Of a stretch of 64,000 bases of DNA, positions 34,549 to 42,854 are shown piece by piece. The stretch comes from JAPPHA01 sp965220985. Lineage in GTDB: Bacteria; Pseudomonadota; Alphaproteobacteria; Rhodobacterales; Rhodobacteraceae. The stretch covers positions 3,906,001 through 3,970,000 of the forward strand of contig OZ244854.1 of NCBI GenBank assembly GCA_965220985.1. Direction: 5' to 3'. The number at the start of each line of letters is the position of its first letter. Within the stretch, counting starts at the first letter, position 1. A program made the position numbers and the translations under genes. The notes under the pieces are model-generated. The model did not search any database and was not told the DNA's origin. It saw nothing but the letters and a program-made list of their open reading frames with translations.

Positions 34549-36519
34549 ATGACATCCAATTCCAAGGACCGACCCTGGCTGTTTCGAACCTATGCCGGGC
34601 ATTCGACGGCTGCCGCTTCCAACAGGTTGTATCGGGACAATCTGTCGAAAGGACAGACCGGTCTTTCGGTCGCCTTCGACCTCCCCACCCAGACCGGATA
34701 CGACAGCGACCACGTCCTGGCCCGAGGCGAAGTCGGAAAGGTCGGCGTTCCGATCTGTCATCTCGGCGACATGCGCGCGCTCTTCGACCAGATTCCCCTC
34801 GAAACCATGAACACGTCGATGACGATCAACGCGACGGCTCCGTGGCTGCTCGCGCTCTACATCGAAACCGCGCGCGAACAGGGTGCGACGATCTCGAACC
34901 TGACCGGAACGGTCCAGAACGACATCCTCAAGGAGTACCTGTCGCGAGGAACCTACATCTTTCCGCCGTCACCGAGCCTGAAGCTGACCAGCGACGTCAT
35001 CACCCATTGCCTCGTGGAAATGCCCAAGTGGAATCCGATCAACATATGCTCCTATCACCTGCAGGAAGCCGGTGCGACGCCTGAACAGGAACTCGCCTTC
35101 GCGCTCGGTGCGGCGACTGCCGTACTCGACGATGTCAGGGCCAGGGTGTCGCCCGAGGATTTCCCGCGGGTTGTCGGCAGGCTGTCGTTCTTCGTCAATG
35201 CGGGTGTCCGGTTTGTCACGGAACTGTGCAAGATGCGCGCCTTCGTCGATCTCTGGGACGAGATCTGCCTCGAACGCTACGGCGTGGAGGACCCGCGATA
35301 TCGCCGCTTCAGGTATGGCGTGCAGGTCAATTCCCTGGGCCTGACGGAGCAGCAACCGGAAAACAACGTCTATCGAATCCTTCTCGAGATGCTTGCCGTG
35401 ACGCTGTCGAAGAAAGCCCGGGCGAGGGCCGTTCAGCTGCCGGCCTGGAACGAAGCCCTCGGACTACCGCGTCCCTGGGACCAGCAGTGGTCGCTTCGCA
35501 TGCAGCAGATTCTCGCCCACGAGACCGACCTCCTCGAGTACGAGGATCTCTTTGATGGCAACCCTGCGGTGGACGGCAAGGTCGAGGCCATGAAACAGGA
35601 GGCGCGCCTGGAGCTCGCCCAGATCGAGAAGATGGGCGGGGCGATCGCCGCGATCGAGTACATGAAAACCCGCCTTGTCGAGAGCCATTCGCGGCGGATC
35701 ATGCGAATCGAGAGCGGCGAGACATCCGTTGTCGGCGTCAATCTCCATGTCGATGGCGAGCCAAGCCCCCTCGAAGGCGGCGAAAACAGCATCCTTGTGC
35801 CTGACAGCTCGGCCGAGTCGGACCAGGTCGAGCGGCTGGCTGCCTGGCGGCGTTCGAGAGACCCCGATGCACATGCCGCCGCTTTGCGTTCCCTGCGGAA
35901 TGCCGCGAGTTCGGGGGCCAACATCATGCAGCCTTCCATCGAGGCCGCCCGCGCCGGCGTGACCACTGGCGAATGGGGCGACGTGATGCGGTCGGTGTTC
36001 GGCCAGTATCGCGGACCGACCGGCGTCAGTTCTGCAGTCTCAAACGTTGTCGACGGTCTCGACGAACTGCGCTCACGCGTGGATGCCGTTTCCGACGGCC
36101 TGGGTCGACGGCTCAAGATCATGATCGGAAAACCCGGGCTTGACGGCCATTCGAACGGCGCCGAACAGATCGCCGCACGGGCCCGCGATTGCGGGATCCA
36201 CGTCGCCTACGACGGCATTCGTCTCACGCCGGATGAAATCGTCGCGCGGCTCGACGACGAAGACGCTCACGTTCTCGGCCTGTCGATCCTGTCCGGCTCC
36301 CACGTCCCGCTCGTGGAAGCCATCATCAAGCGCATGAACGAGAGCGGACTGGGCCATGTTCCGGTCATTGTCGGTGGCATCATTCCCGACGAAGACGAGG
36401 AGCTGTTGCTGCGCATGGGAGTCGCCCGGGTCTATTCACCTCGGGACTTCAAGATCAACATGATCATGCACGACATCGTCGCTCTATTCGAACCGAGCAA
36501 CGATCGCGCGGCTGCGTGA
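34549..36519 (+). CDS. ecm: Ethylmalonyl-CoA mutase (MeaA-like, B12-dependent)
   Basis: Adenosylcobalamin-dependent mutase converting (2R)-ethylmalonyl-CoA to (2S)-methylsuccinyl-CoA. It is 656 residues. The N-terminal acyl-CoA mutase barrel includes YRDNLSKGQTGLSVAFDLPTQ, TMNTSMTINATAPWLLALY and GTYIFPPSPSL. The C-terminal B12 domain has the cobalt-ligating DxHxxG motif (D532, H534, G537 in LDGHSNG). The protein is shorter than methylmalonyl-CoA mutase (above 700), matching Ecm/MeaA, and ccrA is nearby, which supports this over methylmalonyl-CoA mutase. I start at ATG 34549, six bases after GAGGA; the longer frame from 34270 is unsupported. Confidence 0.93.
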   Translation: MTSNSKDRPWLFRTYAGHSTAAASNRLYRDNLSKGQTGLSVAFDLPTQTGYDSDHVLARGEVGKVGVPICHLGDMRALFDQIPLETMNTSMTINATAPWLLALYIETAREQGATISNLTGTVQNDILKEYLSRGTYIFPPSPSLKLTSDVITHCLVEMPKWNPINICSYHLQEAGATPEQELAFALGAATAVLDDVRARVSPEDFPRVVGRLSFFVNAGVRFVTELCKMRAFVDLWDEICLERYGVEDPRYRRFRYGVQVNSLGLTEQQPENNVYRILLEMLAVTLSKKARARAVQLPAWNEALGLPRPWDQQWSLRMQQILAHETDLLEYEDLFDGNPAVDGKVEAMKQEARLELAQIEKMGGAIAAIEYMKTRLVESHSRRIMRIESGETSVVGVNLHVDGEPSPLEGGENSILVPDSSAESDQVERLAAWRRSRDPDAHAAALRSLRNAASSGANIMQPSIEAARAGVTTGEWGDVMRSVFGQYRGPTGVSSAVSNVVDGLDELRSRVDAVSDGLGRRLKIMIGKPGLDGHSNGAEQIAARARDCGIHVAYDGIRLTPDEIVARLDDEDAHVLGLSILSGSHVPLVEAIIKRMNESGLGHVPVIVGGIIPDEDEELLLRMGVARVYSPRDFKINMIMHDIVALFEPSNDRAAA

Positions 36520-36893
36520 CTGCACCCGCAGGTTCGACCGGTAACGGTCGTCGTTTCGGAGCGAAAAACACTTTTTGTTCAAGGGGATGACGACAGTTTC
36601 TATGGGCGTTGATGCCTGGAAGCGAGACATCATGTCACCCGTGATTGTCACGGATGGCCGCAGATCACCGTACATTGCGAATGTCGCACCCTTTTTGAGA
36701 CGTGGCCAAATCGGTCCGATGCGGCTGGCATCGCGGGACCGACATCAAGACTCTGCGATCGCAAGAACGGGCACTGAGCCGTGCAGAGAACGGATCGCGG
36801 ATGCCCGAATGGCTGCCAGCACTGTTCCATGGAATTCTCGGTCGGTTCTGACATACAAGGAATCAGGCAGGACAGAATGACCGTGCTCATCCG
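36520..36893. other. Intergenic region between ecm and the AAA/PD-(D/E)XK gene
   Basis: 374 bases with no supported gene apart from a six-codon mini-ORF at its end. Two weak hairpins could end ecm transcription: CGACCG/CGGTCG around GTAA at 36535-36550, and TGCGA/TCGCA at 36676-36688 followed by CCC and TTTTT (36692-36696). Confidence 0.4.
36676..36696 (+). terminator. Possible weak intrinsic terminator
   Basis: A 5-base stem TGCGA/TCGCA with a three-base loop, followed three bases later by five T. It is 157 bases after ecm. The stem is short, so this is tentative. Confidence 0.3.
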
Positions 36894-36897
36894 ATGA
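36877..36897 (+). CDS. Six-codon leader mini-ORF overlapping the next gene
   Basis: ATG at 36877 behind a GGCAGGA-type ribosome site encodes MTVLIR and stops at TGA 36895-36897. Its stop overlaps the ATG of the AAA/PD-(D/E)XK gene (ATGA). The larger gene has no good ribosome site of its own, so re-initiation after this mini-ORF is a reasonable reading. It may also be chance. Confidence 0.4.
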   Translation: MTVLIR

Positions 36898-38468
36898 GGT
36901 CTCAATTGAACCGTCGCCGCCTTCCGATCGGCATCCAGAACTTTCGCAGACTGCGGCAAAAGGATGCCTACTATGTCGACAAGACCTCGCTCATTCGGCG
37001 GCTGGTGGATGATGGCGATTTCTATCTTCTGTCCCGTCCCCGTCGCTTCGGCAAGAGCCTCCTGATCAGCACGCTGAAATCGCTGTTCGAATGCGATGAA
37101 GACCTGTTTCGGGGCCTGGACATCCATGACAACTGGGACTGGTCGACGCCTTACCCGGTCGTGCGCTTGAGCTTCGGCGGAAAGTACAGCGATGCGGGTG
37201 ATCTCGAGCGCAGTGTTCTCACTCAGTTGACACACGCAGAACACGCTGCCGGGCTGGAGTTGACGAAGGTCCCGAAAACCGCGCCGGAACGCCTGCGAAA
37301 CCTCCTGTTTCACCTTCACCGTTCGACCGGTCGAGGTGTGGTCGTGCTGGTGGACGAGTACGACAAGCCGATCCTCGATACATTAAAGAACACTGAACTT
37401 GCCGAGGCCAACCGAGACTATCTGCGGCGCTTCTACGGCATCATCAAGGACAGTGCTAAGCAAGTCGGTTTCGTCTTTGTCACCGGGGTGAGCATGTTCT
37501 CGAAAGTCAGCCTGTTCTCGGGCCTCAACAACCTGAAGGACATCAGCCTCGACCCCCGCTACGGTACCATCTGCGGCTACACCGAAGACGACCTCGATCG
37601 CGTGTTCGCTCCGGAGCTCTCGGGACTGGATCGGGATGAGATCCGGAAGTGGTACAAAGGCTACAACTGGCTGGGTGGCGAACGGGTCTACAATCCTTTC
37701 GGCCTGTTGCTGCTGTTCGACACCCGTGAGTTCGAACCCCACTGGTTCGAGACCAGCGCTCCGACGTTTTTGTTCGAGAAGATGATGGAAGAGTCGGCCA
37801 GCCCGACGGATTTCAGGGACCAGATGACCGACAAGAGCCTGGTCTCGAAGTTCGATGTCCGGGACATCGCGATCGAGGCCCTGATGTTCCAGACCGGCTA
37901 TCTGACCATAGCCGAGCAGCAGCGGGTCAGGCATCGCACCAGATTCAGGCTGGATTATCCGAATCTAGAAGTGGAATACAGCCTGAACGAGGAGCTTCTC
38001 CGATACCTGAGCAACCGCTCGGTTGACGCGTTGAAAGAGGGCAGCAGCATACTGCGAAGTCTTGAGGCGAATGACTTCAATGGATTCGCGCGCCATCTCC
38101 GCGCCAGTCTTTCGGCCATTCCTTACCAGTGGCACGCGCGTGGCGATCTTGCCCGCTACGAGGCGTGGTATGCGAGTCTGCTGCAGATGTGTCTTCAGCC
38201 GAATGGCGCCGACGTCCGGATCGAGGAGTCGTCAAGCCACGGTCGCGCTGACATGGTCGTCCTCAGCGGCGGTCAGTTCTTCGTTCTTGAGTTCAAGATG
38301 GCGGAGGGGGAGGACGCCGCGTCGGCGCTCGATGCGGCACTCGCCCAGATTCGCGAGCGGGGATATGCCGAGAAATACCGCGACCGTGGCGAACCGATCC
38401 ACCTGATCGGCGTGGCCTGCGGGGGCGAGGCGAAGAACATCCTCGACATCCGCGTCGAGAGCGCCTGA
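36894..38468 (+). CDS. AAA-ATPase-like protein with C-terminal PD-(D/E)XK nuclease domain (DUF1703 type)
   Basis: A 524-residue two-domain protein. The N-terminal AAA-ATPase-like domain (Pfam 09820 type) shows LPIGIQNFRRLRQKDAYYVDKT and Walker A SRPRRFGKSLL (47-57). VVVLVDEYDKPIL is Walker B, and VFVTGVSMFSKVSLFSGLNNL follows. The C-terminal PD-(D/E)XK_9 domain has D453 (GRADMVVL) and E466-x-K468 (FVLEFKM), the expected nuclease triad. Many such genes occur in Bacteroidetes and in scattered proteobacteria in variable copy number. Their function is unknown; defence, selfish-element or DNA-repair roles have been guessed. It stands alone between ecm and sdhB with long gaps on both sides, suggesting acquisition by transfer. 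Confidence 0.88.
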   Translation: MRSQLNRRRLPIGIQNFRRLRQKDAYYVDKTSLIRRLVDDGDFYLLSRPRRFGKSLLISTLKSLFECDEDLFRGLDIHDNWDWSTPYPVVRLSFGGKYSDAGDLERSVLTQLTHAEHAAGLELTKVPKTAPERLRNLLFHLHRSTGRGVVVLVDEYDKPILDTLKNTELAEANRDYLRRFYGIIKDSAKQVGFVFVTGVSMFSKVSLFSGLNNLKDISLDPRYGTICGYTEDDLDRVFAPELSGLDRDEIRKWYKGYNWLGGERVYNPFGLLLLFDTREFEPHWFETSAPTFLFEKMMEESASPTDFRDQMTDKSLVSKFDVRDIAIEALMFQTGYLTIAEQQRVRHRTRFRLDYPNLEVEYSLNEELLRYLSNRSVDALKEGSSILRSLEANDFNGFARHLRASLSAIPYQWHARGDLARYEAWYASLLQMCLQPNGADVRIEESSSHGRADMVVLSGGQFFVLEFKMAEGEDAASALDAALAQIRERGYAEKYRDRGEPIHLIGVACGGEAKNILDIRVESA

Positions 38469-38636
38469 AATTCACTTCGATTGAGCAGGCCCGAGAGTGG
38501 GTCGAAGCTCCTTGTCCCTTCAGGCTCCAGCGCTCCGCTATGCTGCGCCGCTGCCGATGTCGGCATGGTGTCGGCCCAAGGCCTCAGCGCCAGTTCACCG
38601 CGCGGGCGACTGGCTGTCATACTGTCGTGGTCAGAA

Positions 38637-39416
38637 TCAAACCTGTCGCTCGACCAGCGTCTTCTTGATTTCAGCGATCGCCTTGGCCGGATTCAGCGAT
38701 TTCGGACAGGTCCGCGCGCAATTCATGATGGTGTGGCATCGATAGAGGCGGAATGGATCCTGCAGATCATCCAACCGTTCGCCCGTGCTTTCGTCACGGC
38801 TGTCGATGATCCAGCGATAGGCATGAAGAAGCGCCGCAGGCCCGAGATAGCGGTCACTGTTCCACCAGTAGCTCGGGCAGCTCGTCGAACAGCACGCGCA
38901 CATGACGCACTCGTAGAGCCGGTCCAGCTTTCGCCGGTCGTCAATGGATTGCTTCCATTCCTGCCGAGGTTCGTTAGTCTTGGTCTCCAGCCATGGCTTG
39001 ACCGATGCGTGCTGCGCGTAGAAATGGGTCAGGTCGGGAATCAGATCCTTGACCACGTTCATGTGAGGCAAAGGATAGATGCGGACGTCGCTCTTGACCT
39101 GATCGAGCCCGTAGGTGCAGGCAAGCGTGTTGACGCCATCGATGTTCATCGCGCAGGAACCGCAGATTCCCTCGCGACATGACCTGCGAAAGGTCAAGGT
39201 GGGGTCGATGGTGTCCTTGATGGCAATCAGCGCATCGAGGACCATGGGACCGCAAGCGTCAACATCGACCTGATAGGTGTCGATCCTGGGATTGTCCCCC
39301 GAATCGGGATCCCATCGATAGATCTTCAATTTGCGAAGCTTGCCACCCGAATCCGGGGCGGGCCACGTCTTGCCCACCTTGATTCTCGAGTTTCGCGGCA
39401 GTGTGAATTCAACCAA
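38637..39416 (-). CDS. sdhB: Succinate dehydrogenase iron-sulfur subunit
   Basis: Subunit B of respiratory complex II, carrying electrons from SdhA flavin to ubiquinone. It is 259 residues. The N-terminal ferredoxin domain has the [2Fe-2S] motif SCREGICGSCAMNIDG, and the C-terminal domain has CVMCACCSTSCPSYWWN, CHTIMNCARTCPKSLNPA for the [4Fe-4S] and [3Fe-4S] clusters. It is the last gene of sdhC-sdhD-sdhA-lipoprotein-sdhB. The gap of 124 bases to the lipoprotein gene shows no promoter I can call. Confidence 0.98.
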   Translation of the reverse strand: MVEFTLPRNSRIKVGKTWPAPDSGGKLRKLKIYRWDPDSGDNPRIDTYQVDVDACGPMVLDALIAIKDTIDPTLTFRRSCREGICGSCAMNIDGVNTLACTYGLDQVKSDVRIYPLPHMNVVKDLIPDLTHFYAQHASVKPWLETKTNEPRQEWKQSIDDRRKLDRLYECVMCACCSTSCPSYWWNSDRYLGPAALLHAYRWIIDSRDESTGERLDDLQDPFRLYRCHTIMNCARTCPKSLNPAKAIAEIKKTLVERQV

Positions 39417-39540
39417 TGCTCTTCCTCAATGTCTCTCGGTCACCCGAAACCTCGCAACCAGTCGCGGTTTCGCTTCCCATTTGGCGTTGCCCAAGCAAGG
39501 CCCCAATCTCGTATCACGATCCTTGGGCCAGATGAACACG

Positions 39541-39840
39541 TCATTCTTCGAACGCCCGAGTCGGCTCCTTCCCCGAACGCCTGACGACACAGTCTCGATA
39601 GACCTGTTCCGGGTCCCGGCCCGCCAGGTAGTCGTCGGTGACGCCAATCACGATCCCGCTGCTCACGGCACCGCGAGAATTGACGCCCACTGACACCGAA
39701 GTCGTCGGCCTCGTCGCCTGTCTCGCGGTAACCTCGCACTGCATCATTGCCTCTTCCACGCTGATCGGCTCCTGGGTTCCGCATCCCGCTGCCGCGAGCC
39801 CCAAGCCGAGCGTCAAGATGCATGTGGCAGGATTTTTCAA
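39541..39840 (-). CDS. Small predicted lipoprotein between sdhA and sdhB
   Basis: A 99-residue protein with a type II signal peptide: MKNPATCILTLGLGLAAAGC places the lipobox cysteine at residue 20. The mature part contains two more cysteines (MMQCEV and VYRDCVV) that could form a disulfide, and a glycine/valine-rich middle (SVSVGVNSRGAVSSGIVIGV). It starts two bases after the sdhA stop codon, so it is part of the sdh operon. Alphaproteobacterial sdh operons often carry a small hypothetical gene here, but I know of no function. It could be an assembly factor or unrelated to complex II. Confidence 0.78.
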   Translation of the reverse strand: MKNPATCILTLGLGLAAAGCGTQEPISVEEAMMQCEVTARQATRPTTSVSVGVNSRGAVSSGIVIGVTDDYLAGRDPEQVYRDCVVRRSGKEPTRAFEE

Positions 39841-39842
39841 GG

Positions 39843-41648
39843 TCAGTAAACCCTTGCTTTTGGCGCAATTTTTGCGAGATCGATCCCGCCGCTTTGCTCA
39901 TCGAGGAGCGGTTCCGTGTGCACCCGCCGGTAATCGAGCCTGACCTCGATGCCGTCGACACGGGCAAGCGTGTGCATCCGCCAGTTGACGTCGTCCCGGT
40001 CGGGATAATCCTCGTGTGCATGAGCGCCACGGCTTTCCTTGCGCGCTTCTGCGCTGACAATCGTCGTCAGGGCATTCGGCAGCAGGTTGGCGAGTTCGAG
40101 GGTCTCCATCAGGTCCGAATTCCAGATCATCGAACGGTCGGTGACCTTGATGTCGTCGAGTTGCGACGCCACCTCCTTCATCCGCGCGCAACCGTTGGCG
40201 AGCGTTTCATCGGCTCGAAACACGGCTGCATCCTGCTGCATGGTCGTCTGCATCTGAAGTCGAAGCGATGCCGTCGGAACGGACCCGTCGGCATGGCGGA
40301 AAAAGTCGAACCTTTCCAAGGCTTGATCGACCGACGGGCCGTGCAGCGGACGATGTGGGGTGTCGCGGTCAATGATTTCGGCTGCGCGAATGCCGGCCGC
40401 GCGCCCGAAAACGACCAGGTCGATCAGCGAATTGGAGCCGAGCCGGTTGGCGCCGTGGACACTGGCGCAGCTGGCCTCCCCGACCGCCATCAGCCCGGGA
40501 TAGATCCTGTCATGATCTTCAGCCGTGGGATCGAGAACCTCGCCCCAGTAATTCGTCGGAATGCCGCCCATGTTGTAATGGACTGTCGGCAGAACCGGGA
40601 TCGGATCCCGGGTCACGTCGACGCCCGCGAAGATCTTCGCGCTCTCGGAAATCCCCGGCAACCGTTCGGCCAGCGCTTCGGGGGGCAAGTGGTCGAGATG
40701 CAGGTGCAGGTGATCGGCATTCTTGCCGACACCGCGCCCTTCGCGGATCTCCATGGTCATGCATCGCGAGACGACATCGCGCGACGCCAGATCCTTGTAT
40801 GTCGGCGCGTAGCGCTCCATGAAGCGCTCGCCTTCGGAATTGGTCAGGTAGCCGCCCTCGCCGCGAGCCCCTTCGGTGATGAGAACGCCGGCTCCGTAGA
40901 TCCCCGTCGGGTGAAACTGCACGAATTCCATGTCCTGCAGCGGAAGTCCCTGGCGCGCGACCATGCCGTTGCCGTCGCCGGTGCAGGTATGCGCGGAGGT
41001 GGCCGAAAAATACGCCCGCCCGTATCCACCGGTCGCCAGCACGACCATCTTTGCATTGAATGCGTGCAATGTGCCGTCATCGAGCTTCCATGCGAGGAGG
41101 CCCTGACAGACGCCGTCGTCCGAGACGATCAGGTCGAGCGCGAAATACTCGGTGAAGAACTCGGCATTGTGCTTGAGCGACTGTCCGTAGAGCGTGTGCA
41201 AAATGGCATGCCCCGTGCGATCGGCCGCTGCACATGTCCGTTGAACCGGCGGTCCTTCGCCGAATTCGGTGGTGTGCCCGCCAAACGGACGCTGATATAT
41301 CCGGCCGTCCTCGGTGCGCGAGAACGGGACGCCGTAGTGTTCGAGTTCGTAGACGGCAGCGGGCGCCTCTCTCGCGAGATACTCCATCGCGTCGACATCC
41401 CCGAGCCAGTCCGATCCCTTGACGGTGTCGTACATGTGCCACTGCCAGTGATCGGGACCCATGTTGGCAAGCGATGCTGCAATGCCGCCCTGCGCGGCCA
41501 CCGTGTGGGACCGAGTCGGAAAGACCTTTGTCACGCACGCCGTTCGCAGGCCTTGTTCTGCCATGCCAAGCGTGGCTCGCAGTCCGGAGCCGCCAGCGCC
41601 CACGACGACCACGTCATAGGTGTGTTCTGTCAGTTCATACGCCGCCAA
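39843..41648 (-). CDS. sdhA: Succinate dehydrogenase flavoprotein subunit
   Basis: Catalytic subunit of complex II, oxidising succinate to fumarate on the cytoplasmic face of the inner membrane. It is 601 residues. The FAD-binding VVVGAGGSGLRATLGM is followed by RSHTVAAQGGIAASLAN with the covalent-FAD histidine H48. The active-site arginine regions GYGRAYFSATSAHTCTGDG and TVHYNMGGIPTNYWGEV, and the C-terminal HAHEDYPDRDD, are typical of SdhA. The stop is two bases before the lipoprotein gene, and sdhD ends 24 bases upstream. Confidence 0.98.
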   Translation of the reverse strand: MAAYELTEHTYDVVVVGAGGSGLRATLGMAEQGLRTACVTKVFPTRSHTVAAQGGIAASLANMGPDHWQWHMYDTVKGSDWLGDVDAMEYLAREAPAAVYELEHYGVPFSRTEDGRIYQRPFGGHTTEFGEGPPVQRTCAAADRTGHAILHTLYGQSLKHNAEFFTEYFALDLIVSDDGVCQGLLAWKLDDGTLHAFNAKMVVLATGGYGRAYFSATSAHTCTGDGNGMVARQGLPLQDMEFVQFHPTGIYGAGVLITEGARGEGGYLTNSEGERFMERYAPTYKDLASRDVVSRCMTMEIREGRGVGKNADHLHLHLDHLPPEALAERLPGISESAKIFAGVDVTRDPIPVLPTVHYNMGGIPTNYWGEVLDPTAEDHDRIYPGLMAVGEASCASVHGANRLGSNSLIDLVVFGRAAGIRAAEIIDRDTPHRPLHGPSVDQALERFDFFRHADGSVPTASLRLQMQTTMQQDAAVFRADETLANGCARMKEVASQLDDIKVTDRSMIWNSDLMETLELANLLPNALTTIVSAEARKESRGAHAHEDYPDRDDVNWRMHTLARVDGIEVRLDYRRVHTEPLLDEQSGGIDLAKIAPKARVY

Positions 41649-41672
41649 TGACCCTGCCCCCGATCTTACTGA

Positions 41673-42053
41673 TCACCCGCCAAAGGCGAGTCTTGCCACC
41701 GAAAAAACGCCAACGGCCCCGCTACCCCAGCAAAACAGTTCGCACAGGATCAAGGATGCAATCAAAGCTCGCCGGCCATGGACGTAGTCTTCGATCACGA
41801 CCTGAAGTCCCTGCTTGAGATGCCAAAATACGACAATCACGCAAAGGATCGCGGTGATCGCATTGAAAGGATTGCCGAATGCGGCGGCGACTTCCGTCCT
41901 CGGCGCGCCGATCAGCGGAACAAAGGTCCACATGAAGAGAATGATCAGCGGAATCAGCGCGATCGACGAAATGCGCTGCTGCCACCAGTGATGGACCCCC
42001 TCGCCTGACGCGCCAAGTCCGAATGCACGCTGCCTGTCTGTCCTGAAACTCAT
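41673..42053 (-). CDS. sdhD: Succinate dehydrogenase membrane anchor subunit
   Basis: Small hydrophobic anchor of complex II, 126 residues with three membrane segments (about 30-50, 63-83 and 100-122). The conserved heme/quinone region is HLKQGLQVVIEDYVHG, and the N-terminus has GVHHWWQQRISSIALIPL. I start at ATG 42053 rather than 42095, which would add fourteen residues that do not match the family. It follows sdhC by 16 bases. Confidence 0.94.
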   Translation of the reverse strand: MSFRTDRQRAFGLGASGEGVHHWWQQRISSIALIPLIILFMWTFVPLIGAPRTEVAAAFGNPFNAITAILCVIVVFWHLKQGLQVVIEDYVHGRRALIASLILCELFCWGSGAVGVFSVARLAFGG

Positions 42054-42069
42054 CTTGATCTCCGACGAT

Positions 42070-42459
42070 TCACAGAGCCGTGGCCATGAGGACAAGCGCG
42101 GTCATGACCAGCGACGCGGCTACGACAACCCATCCTGACAGGTTGATGTCACGGATCGAGTAACCTGCGCCCGTGTCCCAGATCAGGTGCCGAATCCCGG
42201 TGCAAAAATGATAGCATAATGCCCACAACGACCCGATCAGAACCAGTCGGCCGGGCCAGGACAGCAACACGCTGTCGACGAATTGATAGTATTCATCACC
42301 GCTCGACGCCGCCAGCAGCCACCACACGACGAGAACGGCGCCCGGAACGAGTCCGACGCCGGTGATCCGGTGCAGGATCGACGTGATTGAATTGATCTGG
42401 GGCCGATAGACGGTCAGGTGCGGTGACAACGGTCGAGGGTTTTGCTCGGGTGTTGACAT
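42070..42459 (-). CDS. sdhC: Succinate dehydrogenase cytochrome b556 subunit
   Basis: Membrane subunit that holds heme b and part of the quinone site, 129 residues. It begins RPLSPHLTVYRPQINSITS and continues ILHRITGVGLVPGAVL, the family signature, with a later YHFCTGIRHLIWDTG carrying the axial-ligand histidine. Three hydrophobic segments are present. The ATG at 42459 has an AAAGGG ribosome site seven bases upstream. A much longer frame from 42657 is not supported. It is the first gene of the sdh operon. Confidence 0.95.
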   Translation of the reverse strand: MSTPEQNPRPLSPHLTVYRPQINSITSILHRITGVGLVPGAVLVVWWLLAASSGDEYYQFVDSVLLSWPGRLVLIGSLWALCYHFCTGIRHLIWDTGAGYSIRDINLSGWVVVAASLVMTALVLMATAL

Positions 42460-42854
42460 CGTGACCCTTTCGGAATGCGTCGCTTGACGTGCAGAACAAG
42501 CCGCAGATAGCAAGAAACGTCCACGGCGAAAACGAAAAAGCGCCATCGCGTGATCATCCGCCTCGGAATGCCGGTTGCTTCGCGCAGCGATGGCGGCGGA
42601 CAACTGGTTGATGATTCGAGGTGTCCTGCGACCGATTCGGTCGAGTTTGACCAACACTTGTGGCGCGAACGGCTGCGCGAGGGACAGCCCGTCGCTCGCA
42701 GTGGACGTCGCGCGGCACGGCCGAATCGGCGGATTGCGCGATTTTCCATGACAGCTTTGGCCCGCCGACCCTGCACGCTCGACGGAAGGCAGTCGGCGGA
42801 AACTCGTGGGGTTTCAAGCTTCAATCGGGCTAAACCGTCATCGCATGCGATGCG
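42460..42854. other. Intergenic region between mch and sdhC
   Basis: 395 bases, both flanking genes on the minus strand. No supported gene is present; the open frames on either strand lack any family pattern. It should contain the sdh promoter and the end of mch, but the best hexamer pair (TTTTCG, 17, TATCTG on the minus strand) is too weak to call. Confidence 0.4.

Noticed and set aside
39822..41651. 609-codon open frame on the plus strand opposite sdhA
   Set aside because: It is antisense to an unmistakable sdhA over its whole length and has no family resemblance; long antisense frames are expected at this GC content. The same holds for 12149-13279 (+), 47905-49344 (-), 31954-33180 (+) and 4778-6061 (+).
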